Assembly: GCA_023391425.1 (NCBI GenBank)
Contig: JAEWAX010000115.1
Location: forward strand, 1 to 11,237
Length of the DNA: 11,237 nt
Direction of reading: 5' to 3'
DNA from: Bacillota bacterium
Lineage (GTDB): Bacteria; Bacillota; Clostridia; Acetivibrionales; DSM-1351
Position 1 is the stretch's first letter. Every line of letters begins with the position of its first letter. Shown here piece after piece: positions 1 to 5,562 of the stretch. Below the pieces are notes generated by a model. The model was not told the origin of the DNA and did no database searches. It saw only the letters and a program-made list of their open reading frames with translations. The position numbers were made by a program, and so were the translations under genes.

Positions 1-378
1 GTTATCACCCATATAGATACCAACATGAACTATACCTCCTTCTGTCTTTCTGAAACATAAATCACCGGCTTTAAGTTCATTTTTCGTTATAGAAGTACAC
101 AGCTTTGAATAAATAGCTTGCGATGTATAATCAATATTTTTCGGGATAAGCCCAATCTTTCTCAGTGTGTAAACAATTAGTCCAGAGCAATCATAATATT
201 CTTTTCCTAGCCATCTCTCTGCTGAGTAATTAGTAAAATAGTACCGTGATCTACCAAATTTGTTTACAAGTGTAGCTAAAGCCTCTTTTGTAAGAGGCTC
301 ACTATTCTGACCCCCATATACATATCCAGCTCCAAGTTTAGAATTTACTGTAGCTATAAATTCTTGTAATTTATTCAA
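1..378 (-). CDS. NlpC/P60 (C40) family peptidase, C-terminus cut by window edge
   Basis: Reading leftward from the start, the frame stays open to base 1, so only the N-terminal part (about 126 residues) is visible. It contains DCSGLIVYTLRKIG, the catalytic-cysteine block of NlpC/P60 cell-wall endopeptidases, and later HVGIYMGD, the catalytic-histidine block, in the right order and spacing. These enzymes cut peptide bonds in peptidoglycan stem peptides or related substrates. No signal peptide is visible, so it may be cytoplasmic, prophage-like or dependent on another export route. Start choice: an in-frame ATG lies at 394-396, but a good AAGGAG (388-393) sits just inside it, 9 bases before a TTG at 376-378. 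The ATG has no ribosome binding site of its own, so the TTG is preferred. It stands 160 bases beyond the cysS terminator and is probably transcribed separately. Family assignment is firm; the substrate is unknown. Confidence 0.85.
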   Translation of the reverse strand, partial: MNKLQEFIATVNSKLGAGYVYGGQNSEPLTKEALATLVNKFGRSRYYFTNYSAERWLGKEYYDCSGLIVYTLRKIGLIPKNIDYTSQAIYSKLCTSITKNELKAGDLCFRKTEGGIVHVGIYMGDN

Positions 379-541
379 AGAAATCCGCTCCTTCATATTA
401 TGATACTTTTATAAGTCATCTCAACTTGCCGTTAACTTCCTATAGTTATTAACATAATATGAAAAACAGAATTGCATGTGCTATCTGTACATGCTTGTTT
501 TATCCGATAAATAGCGATACTTATGAATCTTTTCATTCATC
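379..541 (-). promoter_or_regulatory. Spacer upstream of the NlpC/P60 gene; probable promoter region, no clear promoter
   Basis: This AT-rich spacer lies between the cysS terminator and the peptidase gene. Read on the minus strand it holds two small hairpins, ATGAAT/ATTCAT right after the terminator and GCATGT/ACATGC further on, and several TATTAT or ATAAT-like -10 candidates. None has a convincing -35 at 16-18 bases. The best match, TTGAGA-16-CATAAT, would start transcription inside the ribosome binding site and is not believable. A promoter is expected here because the gene follows a terminator, but I cannot place it. Confidence 0.3.
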
Positions 542-580
542 AAAAAAGCGTATTACAGAAATTACTCTGCAATACGCTTT
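542..580 (-). terminator. Intrinsic terminator after cysS
   Basis: Arms at 545-559 and 566-580 form a 15-bp stem with one imperfect pair and a 6-base loop. On the minus strand the imperfect pair is U-G (on the plus strand it would be A-C) and the stem runs into six T residues, so it works for minus-strand transcription. It ends the cysE-cysS transcription unit. Confidence 0.88.
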
Positions 581-710
581 AAACAGCCTGCGTCCTTGGA
601 TAAAGTAGACTTTGTTCTGATGAATAGTTCTGAACTTAGCACCTTACAAGTATTAGTACAATTAAGTTTTAGCTGAGTATGAACTCCCTCTGAAACCAAG
701 AACTCTGTTT
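581..710 (-). ncRNA. Structured 3' RNA element between cysS stop and terminator
   Basis: The 130 bases between the cysS stop and its terminator close on themselves. AAACAG (minus strand, 710-705, overlapping the stop codon) pairs with CTGTTT (586-581), and GTTCTTGG (703-696) pairs with CCAAGGAC (599-592), giving 6 plus 8 pairs around a small internal loop. The single non-Watson-Crick pair is G-U on the minus strand but A-C on the plus strand, which supports a minus-strand RNA. Smaller hairpins inside include AACTTA/TAAGTT and GAGT/ACTC. It could be a structured 3' UTR, a processed 3'-end small RNA, or a leader with attenuator for the peptidase gene downstream. I do not recognise a riboswitch family in it. 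Confidence 0.5.
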
Positions 711-2091
711 ATATATACTTTATCTTTGCTCCATCTGGAGTATCCTCAATAACAATTCCCATTGCTTTCAACTCATCTCGGATTTCATCTGAACGCTTCC
801 AGTTCTTATCCTTACGAGCCTGTTGTCTCTCATCTACTAGAGCTTGAATCTCAGGAGATATCTCTGGTTTATTGCTCTCAATATTTTTGTCTAAATCAAA
901 ACCAAATATCTTATTCATCTTTACCAAAAGCTCGAATATCTTCTGTGACTTTTTCCCGTACCTTATAGCATTCCAAGCAATTCCTAATGCCTTTGGAATG
1001 TTCAGATCATCGTTTACTGCATCCTCAAAATCACTTAGGAACTCATTTATAACTGTATTATCAATTTCTTCTGTACCATCCTTATGAGAATTTACACCCT
1101 CAATAAATCTATCATATGAGACTTGTGCAGACTGCATTACGTCCCATGTAAAGTTAAACTTATTTCTATAGTGAGCATTGAGACACATATATCTAAATGC
1201 AAGTGGATCATAGCCCTTTTCCCTTAAATTTTCAACCGTATATGTGTTTCCTAAACTCTTTGACATTTTTCCGTTATTTACCATCATAAACTCACTATGC
1301 ATCCAATAGTCAACAGCAGGCTTACCAAGAAGTGCTTCTGACTGTGCAATCTCATTTTCATGATGCACTGGAATATGATCCACACCTCCAGTGTGAATAT
1401 CAAACACATCGCCCAGATATTTTCTTCCCATCGCAGAACATTCTATGTGCCAGCCTGGATATCCCATACCCCAAGGACTTTGCCACTGCATAATATGTTC
1501 CTTAGGAGCTTTTTTCCATAAAGCGAAGTCAGCTGGATGATGTTTTTCTTCATTTACCTCAACTCTAGCTCCCGCAATCTGTTCCTCTAAATTCGCTCTA
1601 GACAGCTTCCCGTAATCTTTGAATTTCTGGATATCAAAATATATTCCATCGCTGGTTTCATACCCATAGCCCTTTTCCACTAAACCCTTAACAAATTCAA
1701 TCATTTCCGGAATATGTTCTGTCGCTTTTGGAACAATCTCAGGTATCTCTATATTGAGATCTTTAATATCCTTCATAAAAGCAGCTGTATAGTACTCAGC
1801 AATCTCCCAAGGTGTCTTTTTCTGCTCACGAGCACCCTTTAACATCTTGTCTTCACCTTCATCCTCATCAGAAACAAGATGGCCTACATCAGTAATATTC
1901 ATAACATGTTTAAGATTATATCCATTGTATTCAAGCACTCTCCTTAACATATCCATAAATATATATGTCCTAAGATTACCGATATGGGCATAGTTATAAA
2001 CCGTTGGACCACAGGAATATATTCGTACCTCTTTATCATTAATAGGTTTGAACTCCTCTTTTTTCCTTGAAAGTGTATTATAAACCTTCAT
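709..2091 (-). CDS. cysS: Cysteinyl-tRNA synthetase
   Basis: Attaches cysteine to tRNA-Cys with ATP in the cytoplasm; a class Ia aminoacyl-tRNA synthetase. The length of 460 residues is normal for bacterial CysRS. Signatures seen: the HIGH-type motif HIGN at 36-39, KMSKS at 275-279, and the four zinc ligands at Cys27, Cys218, His243 and Glu247, where the 218-243-247 spacing equals the 209-234-238 of the E. coli enzyme. The C-terminal helical, anticodon-binding part is complete. AAGGAG lies 6 bases before the ATG. cysE is just upstream on the same strand, as in the cysE-cysS pair of many Bacillota; the 113-base gap holds a possible internal promoter. No T-box is visible in front of either gene, unlike B. 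subtilis gltX-cysE-cysS. Transcription ends at the hairpin at 542-580. Confidence 0.98.
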   Translation of the reverse strand: MKVYNTLSRKKEEFKPINDKEVRIYSCGPTVYNYAHIGNLRTYIFMDMLRRVLEYNGYNLKHVMNITDVGHLVSDEDEGEDKMLKGAREQKKTPWEIAEYYTAAFMKDIKDLNIEIPEIVPKATEHIPEMIEFVKGLVEKGYGYETSDGIYFDIQKFKDYGKLSRANLEEQIAGARVEVNEEKHHPADFALWKKAPKEHIMQWQSPWGMGYPGWHIECSAMGRKYLGDVFDIHTGGVDHIPVHHENEIAQSEALLGKPAVDYWMHSEFMMVNNGKMSKSLGNTYTVENLREKGYDPLAFRYMCLNAHYRNKFNFTWDVMQSAQVSYDRFIEGVNSHKDGTEEIDNTVINEFLSDFEDAVNDDLNIPKALGIAWNAIRYGKKSQKIFELLVKMNKIFGFDLDKNIESNKPEISPEIQALVDERQQARKDKNWKRSDEIRDELKAMGIVIEDTPDGAKIKYI

Positions 2092-2127
2092 ATTTATCTC
2101 CTTCCGTTCATTAGTTGCATTTTATAT

Positions 2128-2158
2128 ATTATACATTTTTTGTGTATGACTAATCCAA
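2128..2158 (-). promoter_or_regulatory. Possible promoter between cysE and cysS
   Basis: On the minus strand a perfect TATAAT (2133-2128) is preceded by TTGGAT (2158-2153), but the spacing is 19 bases, longer than ideal. The start would fall about 30 bases before the cysS ATG. It may give cysS its own supply of transcript beside read-through from cysE. No terminator with a T-run separates the two genes. Confidence 0.4.
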
Positions 2159-2204
2159 CTTTATTAGAAGAATTTATTATTATTGTTTTAAGAATTTATA
2201 ATAA

Positions 2205-2918
2205 TCATTCCTCACTTACTTTAGTTTTTTCGTCTTGTACATCTGAATTATCCTTCTTTAAATTACAAGTTCCATAGTTCCTGCCCATTATCTGGTCCTC
2301 TATATGTTGAAGTCTAGTTGTTATTCTACATATCTCTTGGGATATAGGATCAGGCATGTGTATCTGGTCAAGCGATTCAGAAGGTGAACCCACCCTTTGA
2401 CTACGTCTTTTAACAATTCTACCCTTTGCTCCCACTACGGTTGAATATGGCTCTACATCAAAGGATACAAAGGTATTTGCACCAATTCTTGAATTATCTC
2501 CAATATTACATGGTCCAAGTACCTTCGCACCAGCACCAATTAACACATTATTTCCTATTGTCGGATGACGTTTTTTACCTTTATCCTTACCTGTTCCACC
2601 TAAGGTTACACCATGATAGATAGTGCAATTATCCCCAATTACAGCAGACTCACCAATTACAATCCCCATACCATGATCAATAAACAAACCAGTTCCGATA
2701 TGTGCACCAGGATGTATCTCAATGCCTGTGAAATGCCTGCCAAACTGAGAAATAGATCTAGCAATAAAAAACCTTCTCTTTTTATAAAACCAATGTGCCA
2801 TTCTATGATAAACCAGCGCATGAAAACCAGGATAGAGAAGTATTACCTCTAACGTACTCTTTGCCGCCGGGTCACGACTTGCTATTAATCTAGCATCACT
2901 GATAAGTCCTTTACTCAT
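2205..2918 (-). CDS. cysE: Serine O-acetyltransferase (short CysE type)
   Basis: Acetylates serine with acetyl-CoA to O-acetylserine, the committed step of cysteine synthesis. The protein has 237 residues. It lacks the long N-terminal helical domain of the E. coli enzyme, as is usual for the short Bacillota form. A left-handed beta-helix of hexapeptide repeats runs from about residue 65 to 165. Active-site blocks: GIEIHPGA (Glu67 in place of the E. coli Asp143; Glu is normal in this subgroup), IDHGMG with catalytic His82, and YHGVTLGGTGK. The roughly 65-residue C-terminal tail is rich in charged residues and longer than the core needs; its role is unknown. GGAAGAGG stands just before the ATG. 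It is first in a unit with cysS. The upstream spacer carries palindromes rather than a T-box. Confidence 0.96.
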   Translation of the reverse strand: MSKGLISDARLIASRDPAAKSTLEVILLYPGFHALVYHRMAHWFYKKRRFFIARSISQFGRHFTGIEIHPGAHIGTGLFIDHGMGIVIGESAVIGDNCTIYHGVTLGGTGKDKGKKRHPTIGNNVLIGAGAKVLGPCNIGDNSRIGANTFVSFDVEPYSTVVGAKGRIVKRRSQRVGSPSESLDQIHMPDPISQEICRITTRLQHIEDQIMGRNYGTCNLKKDNSDVQDEKTKVSEE

Positions 2919-2948
2919 AAACCTCTTCCTTTAAGGAAAAACGAAACG

Positions 2949-2985
2949 ATAATAAAGTTTTATTCGTTTAACGGAGCTTTATTAT
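2949..2985 (-). promoter_or_regulatory. Hairpin in the cysE leader
   Basis: Nine-base arms ATAATAAAG (2985-2977) and CTTTATTAT (2957-2949) on the minus strand enclose 19 bases that contain a further CGTT/AACG pair. It sits about 30 bases before the cysE start, in the untranslated leader. It is AT-only except at the top and lacks a T-run, so it is not a terminator. It may be a protein site or a leader structure. Confidence 0.4.
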
Positions 2986-3000
2986 TAGTTGTTCCTAAAA

Positions 3001-3071
3001 ATTATAATCTATATCAGTATATTCTGATATGCTACTATAAAATACCCGGTTATACTAGTTTGTAAACAAAC
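3001..3071 (-). promoter_or_regulatory. cysE promoter region with two inverted repeats
   Basis: Minus-strand promoter candidates are TTTACA (3066-3061) with TATTTT (3044-3039) at 16 bases, and a perfect TATAAT (3006-3001) without a good -35. Two palindromes lie here. GTTTGT-AA-ACAAAC (3058-3071) overlaps the candidate -35. ATATCAG-6-CTGATAT (3011-3030) lies just before the second -10. They are plausible operators for a cysteine-responsive repressor, but no regulator can be named from sequence. Which -10 is used is unclear. Confidence 0.4.
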
Positions 3072-3292
3072 GTTTATTAGCGGATTATTTAGTTACTGTA
3101 GACTTTTATGACATTAAAAGCTATACAAATATTGTTCATTGCAAATAAGTATTATAGCTATAGTAATTTTAACAGTTTTAGTTTTGCCTGTAAACCTGCA
3201 AATAAGTATGTTGAGTTGGTTCATTTTTCTTAACTCATTATTTATTTCTTTATGAAGGTATGGATTCACCCTCAAGCCAGATATTAAACATA
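3072..3292. other. AT-rich spacer between divergent cysE and MarR promoters
   Basis: I see no credible gene here. The only structure is a 13-base direct repeat, TGCAAATAAGTAT, at 3140-3152 and again at 3197-3209, with starts 57 bases apart. It could be a paired regulatory site or chance in AT-rich sequence. Confidence 0.4.
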
Positions 3293-3321
3293 TTGACAAA
3301 AGGTAACCAGTTACATATAAT
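3293..3321 (+). promoter_or_regulatory. Consensus sigma-A promoter of the MarR-DUF6544 operon
   Basis: TTGACA (3293-3298) and TATAAT (3316-3321) are both perfect and separated by exactly 17 bases, so transcription should start near 3328. Such a strong promoter directly under a large operator suggests an operon that is fully off when repressed and strongly on when induced. Confidence 0.9.
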
Positions 3322-3338
3322 AAATGTAACCGGTTACC
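3302..3338 (+). promoter_or_regulatory. Nested double operator for the MarR-type regulator
   Basis: The whole block is a palindrome: GGTAACCAGTTACAT (3302-3316), 7 bases, then ATGTAACCGGTTACC (3324-3338), with one mismatch. Each half is itself an inverted repeat, GTAAC-CA-GTTAC at 3303-3314 and GTAAC-CG-GTTAC at 3326-3337, with centres 23 bases apart. The sites cover the promoter spacer, the -10 and the start point. This fits autorepression by two regulator dimers on nearly the same DNA face. Binding by the adjacent regulator is an inference. Confidence 0.85.
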
Positions 3339-3360
3339 TTTAAACATTAGGAGGGATATA

Positions 3361-3810
3361 TTGAACTGGATTGATGAAAAAGCCCATATATTTGGTGGAG
3401 TTTTTATTTTGGCAAATAGGTTACAGACCTTAGGTGATAAGTTTGATGAGAATTTAACCACAAAACAATGGCTATTGCTAGTAGGCATTTTAAAAAACGA
3501 GAGTGATGCCCCAGCCATTAGTGAGGTTGCAAATTTTATAGGTAATTCAAGACAAAATGTAAAGAAAATGGCCATAATACTTGAGAAAAAAGGTTTTATT
3601 ACTCTAGAAAAAGATTTAGTTGATGCAAGAATTTTAAGAGTTAGAGCGACTGATAAATGTAAAATCTATCTGAAGCAACGAGAAAGTAGAGAGTTAGAAT
3701 TTTTTGGAAAACTGTATGGCGGTTTTGATAAAAACATGATTCAAAGCTTAAATAACGGGATAACAAGGCTATTAGAAAATATTAGTGAACTGGAGAAAAA
3801 TTATGTCTAA
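3361..3810 (+). CDS. MarR-family transcriptional regulator
   Basis: The protein has 149 residues, the usual size for this winged-helix dimeric repressor family. After an N-terminal helix for dimerisation comes the DNA-reading part at about 51-80 (AISEVANFIGNSRQNVKKM as helix-turn-helix, then LEKKGFI), the wing at about 82-99 with the characteristic DAR, and a long C-terminal helix. The start is TTG, 5 bases after a very good AGGAGGG at 3349-3355. It is the first gene behind the palindromic operator at 3302-3338 and very likely represses itself and the overlapping membrane-anchored gene behind it. The inducer is unknown; no conserved cysteine pair marks it as an obvious redox sensor. Confidence 0.9.
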   Translation: MNWIDEKAHIFGGVFILANRLQTLGDKFDENLTTKQWLLLVGILKNESDAPAISEVANFIGNSRQNVKKMAIILEKKGFITLEKDLVDARILRVRATDKCKIYLKQRESRELEFFGKLYGGFDKNMIQSLNNGITRLLENISELEKNYV

Positions 3811-4669
3811 TAAGAAAAGGGGTAAAAATATTTTGGCTATTATTATATCTGTTATTATTATTGTAATATGTTTAGTTGTTATTTTCTTCAATATACCATA
3901 TTCAAAAACAAAAACTGAGTTTAATAGTGTAATTAATTCCTTAATTTCAAATGAACCAAAAAATACAGATGTTTTTACAAAAGAGGATATTAACAACTTA
4001 CCTGCACCTGTTCAAAGGTATTTCGAATATTGCGGCTACATAGGTCAACCTAAAATGTCTTATATGAAGATAATTTTCAAGAATATAGATTTCAAACAGT
4101 CAGAAAGTAGGACATTAAAAATAGATTATACACAGTACAATTTTGTTAATAAGCCTCAGAGATTAGCTTATATTGATTCCTCATTATTTGGAATACCTTT
4201 TGAGGGTTTAGATTCTTATAAAGATGGGACTGGAAGTATGAAAGGTGTAATTGGTAAGGTCATTAGCTTGTTTGACCAACGGGGTGAGAATATGGATAAA
4301 GCAAGTCTTGTTACCTTTCTTTCAGAAGCTCTTGTCCTTCCAAGTGCTGCATTACAAGATTACATAAAGTGGGAAGCAATAGATGATACTCACGCAAAAG
4401 CTACTATAACCTATTACGGAACATCTGCCAGTGGTATTTTTACATTTGATAATAATGGATTAATGAAGTCTTTTAGAACCAAGGATAGAATAGCAACTGA
4501 TACTGATGGTTCAACGCAAGAAGCAGAATGGTCAGCGGTTATATTGGATTATGAAAATGTAAATGGATTACGAAAGCCAAAGGTTTTACAAGGAGTTTGG
4601 CATTTTCCAGAGGGTGATTGCATTTATTTTAATGAAAATAAACAAAGTTCTCAAATCCAATTTGAGTAA
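3803..4669 (+). CDS. Membrane-anchored DUF6544-like protein
   Basis: The protein has 288 residues from the ATG at 3803, which overlaps the last 8 bases of the MarR gene and has GGAG 7 bases upstream. A GTG at 3785 is in frame but has no proper site. Residues 1-8 are basic, 9-29 form one strong hydrophobic segment, and the rest is soluble, probably outside the membrane. The block LPAPVQRYFEYCGYIGQPKM (about 67-86) and the later stretches resemble the DUF6544/DUF6920 group of uncharacterised proteins; I make this match from memory and cannot score it. The overlapping start indicates translational coupling with the regulator. A job in responding to whatever the MarR protein senses, such as a membrane-active compound, is only a guess. 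Confidence 0.8.
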   Translation: MSNKKRGKNILAIIISVIIIVICLVVIFFNIPYSKTKTEFNSVINSLISNEPKNTDVFTKEDINNLPAPVQRYFEYCGYIGQPKMSYMKIIFKNIDFKQSESRTLKIDYTQYNFVNKPQRLAYIDSSLFGIPFEGLDSYKDGTGSMKGVIGKVISLFDQRGENMDKASLVTFLSEALVLPSAALQDYIKWEAIDDTHAKATITYYGTSASGIFTFDNNGLMKSFRTKDRIATDTDGSTQEAEWSAVILDYENVNGLRKPKVLQGVWHFPEGDCIYFNENKQSSQIQFE

Positions 4670-4693
4670 CTGGTACAATTTTTACTTATACTC

Positions 4694-4726
4694 ATTTACA
4701 TTTAAAATGTGAATCAATTTTTATTT
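4694..4726 (+). terminator. Weak AT-rich terminator after the DUF6544-like gene
   Basis: Arms ATTTACAT (4694-4701) and ATGTGAAT (4707-4714), with one T-G pair, are followed by a T-rich tract at 4718-4726. The stem has little GC, so termination may be partial. Confidence 0.5.
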
Positions 4727-4791
4727 AGCCGCGTCAGCGGTATTAAGTATATTAGTTCTTGCTTTTTGAACTGCCAATTTCATATCAAAGG

Positions 4792-4834
4792 AAAAAAAGA
4801 CAAAGCGAAGGGGCATTTCTGCCCCTTATGCTTT
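4792..4834 (-). terminator. Intrinsic terminator of the orphan RNA gene
   Basis: On the minus strand the stem AAAGC..AAGGGGCA / TGCCCCTT..GCTTT closes a GAAA loop and runs via GTC into seven T residues (4798-4792). It is GC-strong and lies 382 bases beyond the DUF3343 stop, with the RNA region at 4835-5108 in between. Its 3' half and loop closely match the terminator at 8824-8871. Confidence 0.9.
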
Positions 4835-5108
4835 AATTAGGTCCCAAAATGGCGTCTCCCAGTATTTTGACACCTAGCCCAAGCTAGGTGGGTGTCCCGG
4901 TGATATCCTCAATCGTCCTTCGCCGTTGCACAACGTTCACGCCGTGTGTCGGAATTACCAAGGCCTGACATTATATACCAAACAGCAGACTCCCTTATTA
5001 CAAATGTAGGTTCAAAATAAAAGGTCATGCGCTCATTTCAGGAAAAATTATTAAATTCTAATAAAGCATCAAAAAGGACCTCAAAATCCTATCAAGTACT
5101 GCTTTATG
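4792..5108 (-). ncRNA. Orphan structured RNA gene of about 315 nt, family not recognised
   Basis: The region has its own promoter (5114-5142) and terminator (4792-4834) and no credible reading frame. It is also clearly richer in GC over 4840-4980 than the surrounding spacers, which in an AT-rich genome is typical of structured RNA. The predicted transcript starts at about 5107 directly with a hairpin: ATAAAGCA (5107-5100) pairs with TGCTTTAT (5068-5061), and an inner AGGA/TCCT lies within it. Further in are a perfect 8-bp hairpin CACCTAGC-TTGG-GCTAGGTG (4890-4871) and possible helices in the GGCGT and CGTTG segments at about 4920-4950. I checked by eye for signatures of tmRNA, RNase P, SRP RNA and common riboswitches and found none. 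6S RNA cannot be excluded because it is defined by shape more than sequence. Confidence 0.6.
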
Positions 5109-5113
5109 GCCTC

Positions 5114-5142
5114 ATTATAGCATCAGATAAATGTAAAGTAAA
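5114..5142 (-). promoter_or_regulatory. Promoter of the orphan RNA gene
   Basis: On the minus strand TTTACT (5142-5137) and a perfect TATAAT (5119-5114) are 17 bases apart, and the -10 is extended by TGC (TGnTATAAT). The start would be near 5107, exactly where the first RNA hairpin begins. Confidence 0.75.
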
Positions 5143-5215
5143 ATTATTTTAATATTAATTTAAATAATATATCGCCACCTATCTGCTGTTTGCTTTACTA
5201 TAATTATTTTCTTAC
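5143..5215. other. AT-rich spacer behind the DUF3343 gene
   Basis: Very AT-rich sequence between the DUF3343 stop and the RNA promoter. I see no terminator here, so transcripts of the glycosylase and DUF3343 genes may run into the RNA gene and end at its terminator. Confidence 0.5.
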
Positions 5216-5473
5216 TTATATCCTTTTATACTTATTCTTTGAAAAGTTGCTCGGAATAACTTTATAAACCTCTTTGATAGGCGTATTACTTGCAATTGCC
5301 CCTGCCATAACTACTTCTAAATACTCTTCTGGGAATTTTAGGCATAGGCCACAACCACCTTTTGCAATATGGCACGGAGTTGATATGACTTCAAATACAT
5401 AGCCTCTTTTTTTAAGTTCTGAATCTAATTTGTATACAAGATTTCCAGAATCTAATATTGCAATACACTTCAT
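5216..5473 (-). CDS. DUF3343 protein, putative Se/S carrier-like
   Basis: A small protein of 85 residues that matches the DUF3343 family in size and layout: MKCIAILDSGNLVYKLDSEL at the N-terminus, then TPCHIAKGGCGLCLKF, where Cys34, Cys41 and Cys44 are the likely reactive or metal-binding thiols. A further Cys3 lies near the start. The family is annotated as a putative selenium or sulfur carrier because it often sits near cysteine desulfurases or selenium genes. No such gene is directly next to it here, although the window is rich in sulfur amino-acid genes. GGAG stands 7 bases before the ATG. The gene follows the OGG1-type glycosylase on the same strand after 89 bases, probably in one transcript. 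Family call good, function inferred only from family annotation. Confidence 0.85.
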   Translation of the reverse strand: MKCIAILDSGNLVYKLDSELKKRGYVFEVISTPCHIAKGGCGLCLKFPEEYLEVVMAGAIASNTPIKEVYKVIPSNFSKNKYKRI

Positions 5474-5562
5474 AAAACCACTCCAATTTCTTATAAATGT
5501 GCCCTTATTAAAACAATCTGTCTCACATTACATAATATTGAAGTCAACATAAAAAAGTTCCG

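Noticed and set aside
2426..2852. Plus-strand frames opposite cysE, and similar ones opposite cysS, metY and the 3'-end gene
   Set aside because: Shadows of well-identified minus-strand genes, without ribosome binding sites or recognisable motifs.
2919..3071. Cysteine T-box leader before cysE
   Set aside because: No AGGGUGGNACCGCG antiterminator sequence and no terminator in the leader.
3108..3233. 41-residue plus-strand frame in the cysE-MarR spacer
   Set aside because: No ribosome binding site and AT-driven composition; it also contains the direct repeat. No support for translation.
3114..3575. Long minus-strand reading frame of 153 codons
   Set aside because: Its first half is antisense to the MarR gene and it runs through that gene's promoter and operator. 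No ribosome binding site and no protein-like pattern.
4840..4990. Short minus-strand frames such as the 20-codon one beginning near 4976 in the orphan RNA
   Set aside because: The nearest GGGAG is about 20 bases from the ATG, too far, and the sequence is better explained as RNA helices.
4792..5108. tmRNA, RNase P RNA or SRP RNA as identity of the orphan RNA
   Set aside because: By eye there is no tRNA-like end, no RNase P conserved core and no GGAAG..AGCAG-type SRP loop. A covariance search would be decisive.
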